Below, one piece after another: positions 1-8,000 of a DNA stretch of 64,000 nucleotides. The translations under genes and the position numbers were made by a program. Source of the stretch: Neoluteolibacter marinus (GTDB taxonomy: Bacteria; Verrucomicrobiota; Verrucomicrobiia; Verrucomicrobiales; Akkermansiaceae); the NCBI RefSeq assembly GCF_014904755.1, contig NZ_JACZFQ010000021.1:1-64000 (forward strand), read 5' to 3'. The notes beneath the pieces are model-generated. The model did no database searches and was not told the DNA's origin. It worked only from the letters and a program-made list of their open reading frames with translations. Within the stretch, counting starts at the first letter, position 1. Each line of letters begins with the position of its first letter.

Positions 1-1
1 G

Positions 2-58
2 TCCCTCGGCTACCGCACCCCGGCCCAGTTCGAAGCCGATCTGAACTCGATCAACTAA
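2..58 (+). CDS. IS3-family transposase (OrfB), C-terminal fragment
   Basis: Only the last 18 codons are in the window; the reading frame is open through the left edge and stops with TAA at 56-58. The peptide contains LGYRTPAQFE, which matches the conserved C-terminal end of the DDE integrase subunit (OrfB) of IS3-family insertion sequences. That enzyme catalyses strand transfer during IS transposition. The call rests on one short motif, so the exact subgroup cannot be given. Positions 59-122, between the stop and the tRNA gene, are AT-richer than their surroundings and may hold the right end of the element; I could not define a terminal inverted repeat. Whether the element is intact depends on sequence to the left. 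Confidence 0.6.
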   Translation, partial: SLGYRTPAQFEADLNSIN

Positions 59-122
59 CCAACAAACGGTCCAAAAATCCGTTGCATCTCAGCAACCGAA
101 ACTGATTGGCAGTCAACAGCCG

Positions 123-195
123 TGGAGGATAGCGGATTCGAACCGCTGACCCCTTGCATGCCATGCAAGTGCTCTACCAACTGAGCTAATCCCCC
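123..195 (-). tRNA. tRNA-Ala (anticodon GGC)
   Basis: On the minus strand a 73-nt cloverleaf can be drawn. The acceptor arms GGGGGAT and ATCCTCC pair over seven positions with one G-U. The D-arm contains TAGCTCAGTTGGTAGAGCA. The anticodon stem CTTGC/GCAAG closes the loop ATGGCAT, giving anticodon GGC (alanine). The T-arm contains GCGGTTCGAATCCGC. The discriminator base is A and the CCA end is not encoded, because CG follows. The 3' end of the tRNA faces the transposase fragment, a common arrangement because tRNA 3' ends are frequent insertion sites. Confidence 0.95.
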
Positions 196-273
196 GTTAC
201 GGCGTTGCGACCGTTACCGGTCGCGTGCGGGCGTTTGGTAGGAGATGGACCGGACGCGTGCAAGAGGTTTTTG

Positions 274-1152
274 TCAGGAATTCGAAAGTCTTTCGATGAG
301 GGACACCAGCGCTTTCGTCGCGGCGGCATGGACGGCGGCCTCCGGGGCCTTGTTGTCGACTTCGTCCGCCTTCACCACCGGCCGGGTTGCGACCCGGACG
401 GCGGGCAGGCCGACCTCGAAAAGGGTCGACGAAAGATCGAAATCGTCCTCCAGGCAAATCGACTCGGCCGAAGAAATCTCGCCCAGCTCGCCGACGGAGC
501 GGAACACCCGGCTCTCCGCCTCTCGGGAGCTGATCACCAGGGACGGGGCGGCCCCCATCGACTCGACGACCAGCACCTCCGAGGCGGATCGAGCACGCTG
601 GCTGAAAAGCTCGAAGGTCTCGAGCAAGGGGCTCTCCGGATCGTAGGCGTGGGGCAGGAAGGCAAACACGACCGGCCGCTCTGGCTTGGCCGTGGCCAGA
701 GAGCTTGCCGCCGCCATCACACTGGCCGTCCCGCTGGCATCCAGCTCGGCGCCCAGCGATCCGGGCCGCGCATCATAGCCGGCAATCACCCACAGCGGGG
801 CAGCCTCGTCGTTCCAGCCCCGCAAGGTCACCATCAGGATCGGCCACCGCCCGGACGGGGTTGCGGGCCCTTGGATCCGCTCGACCCGGTAGCCGGCGTT
901 GCCGGGCCCCAGGGCACCTTCGATCATGGCCGCTGCCCGCGTGAGCCCCTGCACCCCTGCCCCGCTGGAGGTGTGACGTTCGCCGACGAAGGTCAGAAAC
1001 TTCCCCACGTCGTCTTTCAAGCCCGCCTCGTTCACCCCGGTGGCGAAGCGGATCTGCTCGACGTCGCGATCCCTCGACTGACGGTCGAAATACAGCCACA
1101 TCCCGAGACAGGCGGAGATGACCAGCCAAAGTGGTAGCATCCAGAGAAACAT
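274..1152 (-). CDS. Membrane-anchored M28-like protein lacking metal ligands
   Basis: This 292-residue protein has an N-terminal membrane anchor (about residues 2-20, FLWMLPLWLVISACLGMWL) and a periplasmic domain resembling M28 zinc aminopeptidases. The segment AGYDARPGSLGAELDASG lines up with the family's metal-binding stretch (AHYDS...GADDNASG), but the His is Gly and the bridging Asp is Leu. The usual Glu-Glu pair and the last His are also not visible. I therefore infer a non-catalytic fold, perhaps a binding or scaffold protein. The frame is open to 1362, but that would overlap the divergent gene starting at 1304. The ATG at 1152 sits directly before the hydrophobic segment and is preferred. 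The family assignment is by eye. Confidence 0.7.
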   Translation of the reverse strand: MFLWMLPLWLVISACLGMWLYFDRQSRDRDVEQIRFATGVNEAGLKDDVGKFLTFVGERHTSSGAGVQGLTRAAAMIEGALGPGNAGYRVERIQGPATPSGRWPILMVTLRGWNDEAAPLWVIAGYDARPGSLGAELDASGTASVMAAASSLATAKPERPVVFAFLPHAYDPESPLLETFELFSQRARSASEVLVVESMGAAPSLVISSREAESRVFRSVGELGEISSAESICLEDDFDLSSTLFEVGLPAVRVATRPVVKADEVDNKAPEAAVHAAATKALVSLIERLSNS

Positions 1153-1303
1153 GGCGATCCGGCGGGACGGTGGAGATGCGTTGGACACGCGCCATCCGTC
1201 CGCCAAGCGGCGTCGCCACGCAAGGCCCGAAATGGCTCCGGCTCCGCCAAGGTCCCGGGATTTTAGGATTGCACCCCGCCCCACCCGCGCCTCCCTTGCG
1301 TCG

Positions 1304-1921
1304 ATGCCGTCATCGCTGAACATTCCCCAGACCTGCGGTGTGATGCTGCTGCCCGACTGCACCTTGTTTCCCCACGGCGGACTGCCCCTGCATATATTCG
1401 AGCCGCGTTACCGGATGATGCTCGACGAAGCGCTGCACGACACCTGCTTCTTTTCGGTCGGACGGCTGATCGGAAAGGAAACCAGCGATTTCTCACGCTG
1501 CAGCGCGCCGGTGGGCACCATGAGCCTGGTGCGGGCCTCGCGGGAGCTCGATGACGGAACCTCGAATCTCCTCGTCCACGGCGTGATCCGGGTGCGTTTC
1601 ATCGAGTGGCTGGAATCCCCCTACCCGAAGGCGCGGATCGAACCCATCCCCTCGCTCTTCGAGCCGGAAAGCCAGGCCAGAGCGGCGCTGGAAGCGCTCC
1701 ACGAAGCGGCCGAGGCCGTCACCCGGGACTTGCCGTCGGATGTCCGCGAGACGCTCAGCGCGATGACGACGCAGATCGATGATCCATCGATCCTGGCCGA
1801 TGTCATCGCCCAGCAATTTCTCCACGACCCGGACGAACGGCAGGTTCTGCTGGAGATGGAATCCGCTGCCGCCCGGGTGGCGTGGATCTGCAAACGCTTC
1901 GAGTCCGGCTCACTGCAGTGA
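1304..1921 (+). CDS. Stand-alone Lon N-terminal-domain protein (LON substrate-binding)
   Basis: This 205-residue protein consists of the LON substrate-binding domain (PF02190) with no AAA ATPase or protease domain. The diagnostic N-terminal block is present: LLPDCTLFPHGGLPLHIFEP followed by RYR, matching the LPLFPL...PL-x-IFEPRY consensus. In Lon protease this domain recognises substrates; free-standing versions are common in bacteria and their role is not settled. The ATG at 1304 was chosen because it leaves a normal-length domain; longer in-frame starts run into the divergent gene at 1152. The stop codon overlaps the GTG start of rarD (GTGA at 1918-1921), suggesting translational coupling. 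The 150 bp between 1152 and 1304 should carry the divergent promoters. Confidence 0.85.
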   Translation: MPSSLNIPQTCGVMLLPDCTLFPHGGLPLHIFEPRYRMMLDEALHDTCFFSVGRLIGKETSDFSRCSAPVGTMSLVRASRELDDGTSNLLVHGVIRVRFIEWLESPYPKARIEPIPSLFEPESQARAALEALHEAAEAVTRDLPSDVRETLSAMTTQIDDPSILADVIAQQFLHDPDERQVLLEMESAAARVAWICKRFESGSLQ

Positions 1922-2805
1922 ACGAATCACGCAACGGGGTGTTGAGCGCGGTGGCGGCGTTTTTCCTGTGGGGTATCCTTCCCATTTTCTGGAAGTCGCT
2001 GTCCTTCATCCCCCCAGCCTCGATCATTGCCCACCGCACGCTTTGGTCGCTGCTGCTCCTCCTGCCGGTGCTGGCCGGACGGCGGCAACTGGGAGAACTC
2101 TTCCGGAGCCTCGCGCCGCGACGCGGTGGCGGCTGGCACCTGCTTTCCGGCACCCTGCTGGCGGGAAACTGGCTCCTCTACGTCTGGGCCACCCTGAATG
2201 GCCGGATCATCGAAAGTGCCCTGGGCTACTACCTGAATCCCTTCCTCAACATGTTGGCCGGGGCGCTCTTCTTCGGGGAACGCCAGAATCGCCTCCAACT
2301 GACCGCCGTCGCGGTCGCCATCGCCGGGGTGGCATGCCAACTGCCGGCAGTGAAGGGCATCCCGTGGGTCGCCCTGGTCCTCGCCCTGAGCTTCTCGCTT
2401 TATGCGGTGGTGAGAAAGAAGGCGCCGCTCGGTGCCCTCGCCGGACTCGGTGCGGAAACCTTGATGCTGGCCCCGGTCGGCTTGGTTTGGCTGCTCTGGC
2501 AAGAGTCCCAAGGCGCCGTCATCTTCGGCGGATCCGTCCCGAGGGCGGCGCTGATCCTTTGCACCGGGCTCGCCACCGCCACACCGCTGCTTTGTTTCGG
2601 CCACGCCGCCCGCACCATTTCGCTGACCACCCTGGGAATCCTCCAGTTCCTCGCACCAACCTTGCAGTTCCTGATCGGCTGGAAGTTCTACGGCGAAGCG
2701 ATGAGCCCGCTTCGCCTCGCTTCGTTCTCGCTGATCTGGGCGGCCGTCGCGATCTACGCGGCCAACGCCCTGCGTCGTCCCCCGGAAACGCAAAAGGCCG
2801 CCTGA
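1918..2805 (+). CDS. rarD: RarD-type EamA-family permease
   Basis: This 295-residue inner-membrane protein has about ten hydrophobic helices. The start FFLWGILPIFWKSL and the central ALGYYLNPFLNMLAGALFFG followed by ER are signatures of the RarD branch of the drug/metabolite (EamA) transporter superfamily. RarD proteins were named after chloramphenicol sensitivity, but the natural substrate is unknown. The GTG at 1918 overlaps the preceding TGA by four bases and gives the family's usual length; an in-frame ATG at 1882 would lie deep in the upstream gene. The stop codon lies in the loop of a terminator hairpin (2794-2818). Confidence 0.9.
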   Translation: MNESRNGVLSAVAAFFLWGILPIFWKSLSFIPPASIIAHRTLWSLLLLLPVLAGRRQLGELFRSLAPRRGGGWHLLSGTLLAGNWLLYVWATLNGRIIESALGYYLNPFLNMLAGALFFGERQNRLQLTAVAVAIAGVACQLPAVKGIPWVALVLALSFSLYAVVRKKAPLGALAGLGAETLMLAPVGLVWLLWQESQGAVIFGGSVPRAALILCTGLATATPLLCFGHAARTISLTTLGILQFLAPTLQFLIGWKFYGEAMSPLRLASFSLIWAAVAIYAANALRRPPETQKAA

Positions 2806-2818
2806 ACGAGGCGGCCTT
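2794..2818. terminator. Hairpin terminator between convergent rarD and bactofilin genes
   Basis: A perfect 9-bp stem, AAGGCCGCC (2794-2802) with GGCGGCCTT (2810-2818), closes a 7-nt loop that contains the rarD stop codon. On the minus strand the stem is followed by T-rich sequence (TTTTGCGTTT), so it may serve both converging genes. Confidence 0.75.
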
Positions 2819-2843
2819 CACAAAATGACGACGCGATGGCCGT

Positions 2844-3161
2844 TCAACCGATCTCGGTGCGGCCGGAAAGCTGGGCGCCTTCTTCCATCGAGAAATTCTT
2901 TGCCTTGATGTCACCATCGAGGCGGGACTTGGTCTTCAGCTCGCAGCGCTCGGAAGTGATCTTGCCTTCCACCTTGCCGAACACCTTGACGTCGCCGGCG
3001 GTCACGTTGCCCTTGATCATCGCGTTTTCGCCGATGGTCACCCGGCCCTTTTCGGAAATGATCTCACCTTCGATCTTCCCGTCGATGATCATGTCGTTGG
3101 AAAAGCGGATGGAACCGGTGATTTCGATCCCGCTGGCGAGGACGTTGGTAGCATTGGCCAT
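2844..3161 (-). CDS. Bactofilin
   Basis: This 105-residue protein is almost entirely a bactofilin domain (PF04519). It shows regularly spaced beta-helix rungs of the form I-DG-I-GEI, V-IGENA-IKGNV and V-GKVEGKI. Bactofilins polymerise without nucleotide into cytoskeletal filaments that scaffold envelope enzymes, stalks or polar complexes. The length is at the short end of the family: the N-terminal tail is brief (MANATNVLASG) and the protein ends soon after the core (SGRTEIG). It is transcribed alone, convergent to rarD, with a shared hairpin between. The ATG at 3161 is the only sensible start; no strong Shine-Dalgarno sequence precedes it. Confidence 0.92.
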   Translation of the reverse strand: MANATNVLASGIEITGSIRFSNDMIIDGKIEGEIISEKGRVTIGENAMIKGNVTAGDVKVFGKVEGKITSERCELKTKSRLDGDIKAKNFSMEEGAQLSGRTEIG

Positions 3162-3305
3162 GGCGGAGGAAATTCAGCAGAGCCCGGGCGGCTTGGCAAT
3201 CCGATTCCCCCGTCACCCGGCATTCCGGCACCTGACCCAGTTTTTCCGTGCAGATCGCGCTGATTCTCCGCTAGAAACGCCTCGCAGTTCACGTCAAACA
3301 TTTCC

Positions 3306-3935
3306 ATGCCACGCGTCACCATCACCGTCCCCGAGCGCACCCCGCAACCCTATCGTTTCCAGCTGGACCGCATGAAGGTCAACATGGGCCGGGGCAGTGA
3401 AAATGACATCGTCATCGACTGCGGATCGGTATCTGTGCGCCACGCCGTGATGGAGCGCATCGAGGGCGGCTACCAGCTGCGCGACCTCGGATCGACCAAC
3501 GGGATCAAGCTCGACGGCGTGGCCCGCGAGATCATCCCGCTGCGCCACGGCCTGTCCGTGCGGATCGGCGACGTAGCCTTCGATTTCACGCTGACCGAGG
3601 ACGAGCGCGAGGCCCTGTCGCGCGAGAAGCCGATGGAGGAATCGCCCATCGTCCGCGAGGAATACACCGGTCCTCCGTCCAAGCGGGTGGCCGCCCGTCC
3701 CGGCCCCGCCGTCCACCGGCCGCTGGGTTCCGCGATGCAACAACCGAGCGCAGCCGCCAATTTCGGCATGGTGCTGCTGTTCATGCTGCTTTCCGCCGGC
3801 GCTTTTTTCGCGGGCCTCTACATCCGCTATTCGCAGGAGAACGACGGCAAGTCGCTGATCGAAGCGATTGCCAAAAAAGGCTCCCCGGCCACCGAGGAAG
3901 CTCCCGCAGAACCCGCGGCGGAGCCGGCCGAATAA
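3306..3935 (+). CDS. FHA-domain protein with a C-terminal transmembrane segment
   Basis: This protein has 209 residues. Residues about 1-100 form an FHA domain, a phosphothreonine-binding module, with the conserved blocks GRGSENDIVID, SVRHA and LGSTNGIKLDG all intact. A charged and proline-rich linker (about 105-155) leads to one hydrophobic helix (about 160-180, FGMVLLFMLLSAGAFFAGLY) and a short acidic tail ending PAEPAAEPAE. The order implies a cytoplasmic FHA head with a small extracytoplasmic tail. Its phospho-partner is unknown and no Ser/Thr kinase is encoded in the window. The gene is convergent with the MoxR-type operon, and only 7 bp separate the two stop codons, so a functional link is possible but not shown. 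Confidence 0.88.
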   Translation: MPRVTITVPERTPQPYRFQLDRMKVNMGRGSENDIVIDCGSVSVRHAVMERIEGGYQLRDLGSTNGIKLDGVAREIIPLRHGLSVRIGDVAFDFTLTEDEREALSREKPMEESPIVREEYTGPPSKRVAARPGPAVHRPLGSAMQQPSAAANFGMVLLFMLLSAGAFFAGLYIRYSQENDGKSLIEAIAKKGSPATEEAPAEPAAEPAE

Positions 3936-3942
3936 CCATGGT

Positions 3943-5010
3943 CTATTCGACTTCGTCGACGGTCTCGTCGCGCTGGTAGATCGGCAACTGCCGGTAGGGC
4001 ACGGTGAACGCGAGTACCATCATCGTGGTGCCGTAGATGCGGCCGGCCTCGCGGCTGTTCCATGAGCCGTCCTCGGACTGCTTCTTGACATAGGTCTCGT
4101 ACATCCAGTTCGCGTATTCGCTCCAGTAGCGACCGCCGATCTGGAAGGTTCCCTGGGCGTTGTAATAGTTGCCGTAGAACTCGAACTGGTCCCCCGGCAG
4201 GTCGCGGAAGGTCTTCATCACATAGTCGGCCGCTTGCACCGTTTCCGGGGTTCCGTGCGCGCCGCACAGCTCCAGGCATAGCAGGCCCATCCCGGTGAGG
4301 GACCGCGCATGCTCCGCGCGGTTGGTGTAGCCGAAGGACCCCTCCTTTTCGTCCTGATGGCGACGCAGGTAGGCAACGGCATCGGCGATCGCCTGGTCCG
4401 GGACCGCCGCCCCGTTCAACTTGGCCGAACGCAGGGCCATCAACGCCCATCCGCTGCACGACGTGTCGCTGTCGTGCGAACCCGGATGATAGCGCCAGCC
4501 GCCCTGGTGCCGCTCGTCCTTCTTGACCGCTTGCGCCTTGAGGATCAGCTCCAGCGCCCCCGGCAATGCCGCCGCGATCTTCTCCTGCCGCCCGGGATCG
4601 ACCATTCCGCTGACTTCCGAGAGAAACAAGGTCGAGATGTTGTGAGCATACATCGGGCCGCTGCCGGCATTCCCTTTCTCGAACAAGCCGCTGTCCCGTT
4701 GGTTCGCCAGGACGAAATCAATGCAGCGGTTCAAGGTGTCGGCATGGGCGCCTTCGGTCGGCAGGTGTCCCTTTGAAAGGAAGGCCATGCCCGCCAGCGC
4801 GGGGATGCCGGTCGAATCCCCGTAGCTCTCGGGAAAGGTGCCATCCTCGTGTTGCACCCGTGCCAGATAGTCCAGAGCCAGTTCGACCGACGGGTCGACC
4901 CGGTCGCGCCACTCGGCGAACACCTCGTCTGCCGGTTGCTGGGCCGTCGCGAGCCCGGTGATGCCGATTACCGGCATCAGGCCGCGGATGATGGAAAGCA
5001 CCCTTTTCAT
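3943..5010 (-). CDS. Secreted prenyltransferase/squalene-cyclase-fold repeat protein
   Basis: This 355-residue protein has a signal peptide (residues 1-24, MKRVLSIIRG...ATAQ). The remainder shows alpha/alpha-toroid repeats typical of the prenyltransferase/squalene oxidase family, with QW-like motifs such as QHEDGTF, EGSFGYT and QSEDGSWNS. The catalytic DxDD or DCTAE motifs of terpene cyclases are not visible, so I do not propose cyclase activity. Homologues of this type are common in Planctomycetes and Verrucomicrobia and are uncharacterised. The ATG at 5010 overlaps the stop of the preceding DUF4175-like gene (ATGA, 5007-5010) and starts a clear signal peptide. It is the last gene of the operon that begins with the MoxR gene at 15777. 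Confidence 0.85.
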   Translation of the reverse strand: MKRVLSIIRGLMPVIGITGLATAQQPADEVFAEWRDRVDPSVELALDYLARVQHEDGTFPESYGDSTGIPALAGMAFLSKGHLPTEGAHADTLNRCIDFVLANQRDSGLFEKGNAGSGPMYAHNISTLFLSEVSGMVDPGRQEKIAAALPGALELILKAQAVKKDERHQGGWRYHPGSHDSDTSCSGWALMALRSAKLNGAAVPDQAIADAVAYLRRHQDEKEGSFGYTNRAEHARSLTGMGLLCLELCGAHGTPETVQAADYVMKTFRDLPGDQFEFYGNYYNAQGTFQIGGRYWSEYANWMYETYVKKQSEDGSWNSREAGRIYGTTMMVLAFTVPYRQLPIYQRDETVDEVE

Positions 5011-8000
5011 TCCTTGGTCATCGCATCGAAGTAGTCCCTCACCAACCCGCGGTATTCCTCGGGCACTCCGGCGCCAGCCGCGGCACCGACGTCCGACTTG
5101 AGGGTCGCCTGGATCTTCTCCCAATCCGCCGCACTGATTCCCAGTTTCGCCAGCTCCGGGGGCACCCCCGGGTCGGCCTCGCGCTGCCGCGGGCCCTCGT
5201 CCGGACGCTGCCCCGGAGGACCTCCCGGGGGCCCCGGCGGGCCCGGCTGCCCGGGTTTCGATTGGCCCTGCATGCTCTGGCGGGCTGCTTGGGCGGCCCT
5301 CGACATCGCCTCGGCGGCCTGTGACGCCTGCCCGGCAGCCTGCGCGGCTTGAGCCTGCCGGGACGCACGCGACGCCGCTTGGAAAGCCTCCGCCAGATCG
5401 GCCGGCGAAACCGGCGCCCGGTTCGGATCCGCCTGCTGTCCCCGGGCTTGCTCGGCACCCCGCTGGAATTCGTCGGCCGCCCGGTTCAGGGCATCGGCAC
5501 TCCGCTGCAGGCTCCCGGCCGCCTGCTGATGCTGGCCCGCCGCCTCCTGCGATTTCCCCTGGCTGCCCTGCTCCGCGGCGGCCTGCGCCTGCTGGCTTCC
5601 TTGGCTGGACGAATCCCGGGCCTCATTCATGGCTCCCGATCCTTCCACCTGCGGCAATCCGGCGACCGCCTCCGCCAACGCTGCCGCCTGCTCCGCCTGC
5701 ATCGATTCAAGGGCCTGGAGCGCCTCCTGGTTCTTTCCTTGTGCAAGAGCCTCCAAGGCCCCGGCGACCTGCTCTTGTCGCCGGGCCAACGCCTCGACCT
5801 GCGCTTTCCGCGACTCCTCCACGTCATCTGACGGGTGTTCCATCCCCGCTTGAGCGGCACTCTGGATTCCTTGTTCCGGGCTTCCTTGTTCCGGGCTTCC
5901 TTGTTCCGGGCTTCCTTGTTCCGGGCTTCCTTGTTCCGGGCTTCCTTGCTCCGGGCCTCCTTGCTCCGGGCTTCCTTGCTCCGGGCTTCCTTGCTCCGTG
6001 CTTCCTTGCTCCGTGCTTCCTTGCTCCGTACTTCCTTGTTCCGGACTTCCTTGCTCGGGAGAATCCGCAACCGCGTCGCGTAAAGCCTGCACCGCCTCCT
6101 TGGCCGACTTCGCGGCCGCTTGGTCGTCCCCTCGCGACAAAGCTTCACTCGCCTCCCCGGTCTCAGCGACCGCTTGCGGCAAGAGATCCGCCGCCTTGCT
6201 ACGCTCCTGCCGCGCTTCGGCCAACTGCCCGGCCGTCGCCTCGGCGATCCTCTGCTGTTCTTGCGCCAATGCCTCACGGAGGCCGTCGGCTGCAGGTGGT
6301 GGCTCGGCAGCGTTCACCGGCATCGCCTTGGCCTGCTCCGCCAAGCGCTGCTGTTCCTCGCTCAACTGGCGAGCCTCGGCCGCAAGCTCGCGGGCCTCTT
6401 CCGCCTGGGCCTCCAAGGCCTCGGCGCGGGCTTGCGGCTGCTCGCGCAACTGCTGCCGGAGAGCTTCCTCCATCGCCTTCTGGAGATCCTTCCAGTCCTG
6501 CGGAACCGCTTCGTCCGGGGATGCCTCCGCCATCTGATCCGCCTGGCGGGCCAGCTCCGTTTGCTGCTGCGCGAGCTCGAGGAAGCGCGCGAGTTCCTCG
6601 ATGCGCTGCTTCTCGCGATCCATCTGGTTCCGCACTTCCTCCAAGCCCTTTACCGCGGCCTCGGCCTCGTTGCGTGCTTGATCCAATTTGCCTTCCCGTT
6701 GTTCCTGATCGTCCTGCAATGGCGCACTCTCGAGGTCCTCACGGGCCTTCGCCACTTCCTCCGAAGCCTGTCGTACTTGCTCCGCCTTCGAGGCGTGCAC
6801 GCTTTCCTCCATTCTCCCGGCCAGCTCCTTCAGATCCGCCTCCGCATCCGCCAGCTTCTCGCGAGCTTCGGCGAAATGCTTCTCGGCGTCCTTGCTCAAC
6901 GCCTCGTTTCGCATCTCGCCCCGATGCCAATCCATCCGCTCGCGGGCCTCGCGCGTGGCGCGGATCGCCGCCTCGATGGTTTCCCTGGCCTCTTCGTGTT
7001 CGACCCGCAATTCCTGCCGGGCAAGCGACTCCGCATTCTTGTCGATCCGCACCAGCAGCCACTCGGAATGACCGACCCCCGGGCCGTCCAGGTCCGCGGG
7101 ACGTCCGTCTTCGGCACGAACCCGCATGCGGATTTCCCAAGCGCCGGGCAGTTCCTCCAGCAATTCGCCCAATGCGACCTCCGTGTTCCCACGATAGCGG
7201 GCCGGCGTCGCACTCCCCGCAACTTTCTCCGGCAAATCCCTCCCCAGCCGGAACGGCTGCTTCCCTCCGGTCTTCACCTCGATCTGCAATGCCGCGACAC
7301 CGTGGTCCTCCGTCACTTCATACGAGAGAGCCAGTACTTCGTCCGGCCGGACCCGCAATTCCTTCGCAACCGGCTTCAGCCACCGGACCAAGGGCGGCAG
7401 GTCATCGAGGACACGATAGGGAAAGCGCAAGGCATCGACCTCACGTCCCAGGCGATGCTTCAGCCAAACCACCGCTTCCCCGGATTCCCCCGCTTCCATT
7501 GTCCAACCCAGGCTGACCCGGCCACCGCCGGCCGAGCGCTCGACGTTGCCGTCGGCCAGACGCTTGCCTCCGACTTCGATCCACGCCGCTTCGATCGCCG
7601 TGTTGAGCTTGCCGGACAAGGTCACCTTGGTGCCGCGGATCGCTTCCACCCCGCGTCCCAGCGCCCGCTCCTGCTTTGGCTGTCCGGTGTATTCGGGCAG
7701 GGTCAGCTCGACCCGGGGATCGACCACGGCCGGCATCGGCCAGGAAGTCACCCGGAATGCATCGCTCTCACCCCGCCCCGCCCGGGCACGATAGCGGAAG
7801 CCCTGCCGCACCGGGTCCATCCGGTAGCTCCAGGCCTCGCCCGATTTCAACAGGGGCTGCGTCACCTGGCTGCCATCGTCGAAGTCCATCACCAGCTCAA
7901 GGTCCTGCTCCCGCCCTTCGTAGGCCACCTCGATCGAGACCCCGTCGCCTTCCAGCAACTCGACGTCTCCCGGCATCACCGTGAACCGGACCGCGGCCGC

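Noticed and set aside
5866-6060. CRISPR-like array
   Set aside because: The 15-bp units are contiguous with no spacers, and they encode an in-frame pentapeptide repeat.
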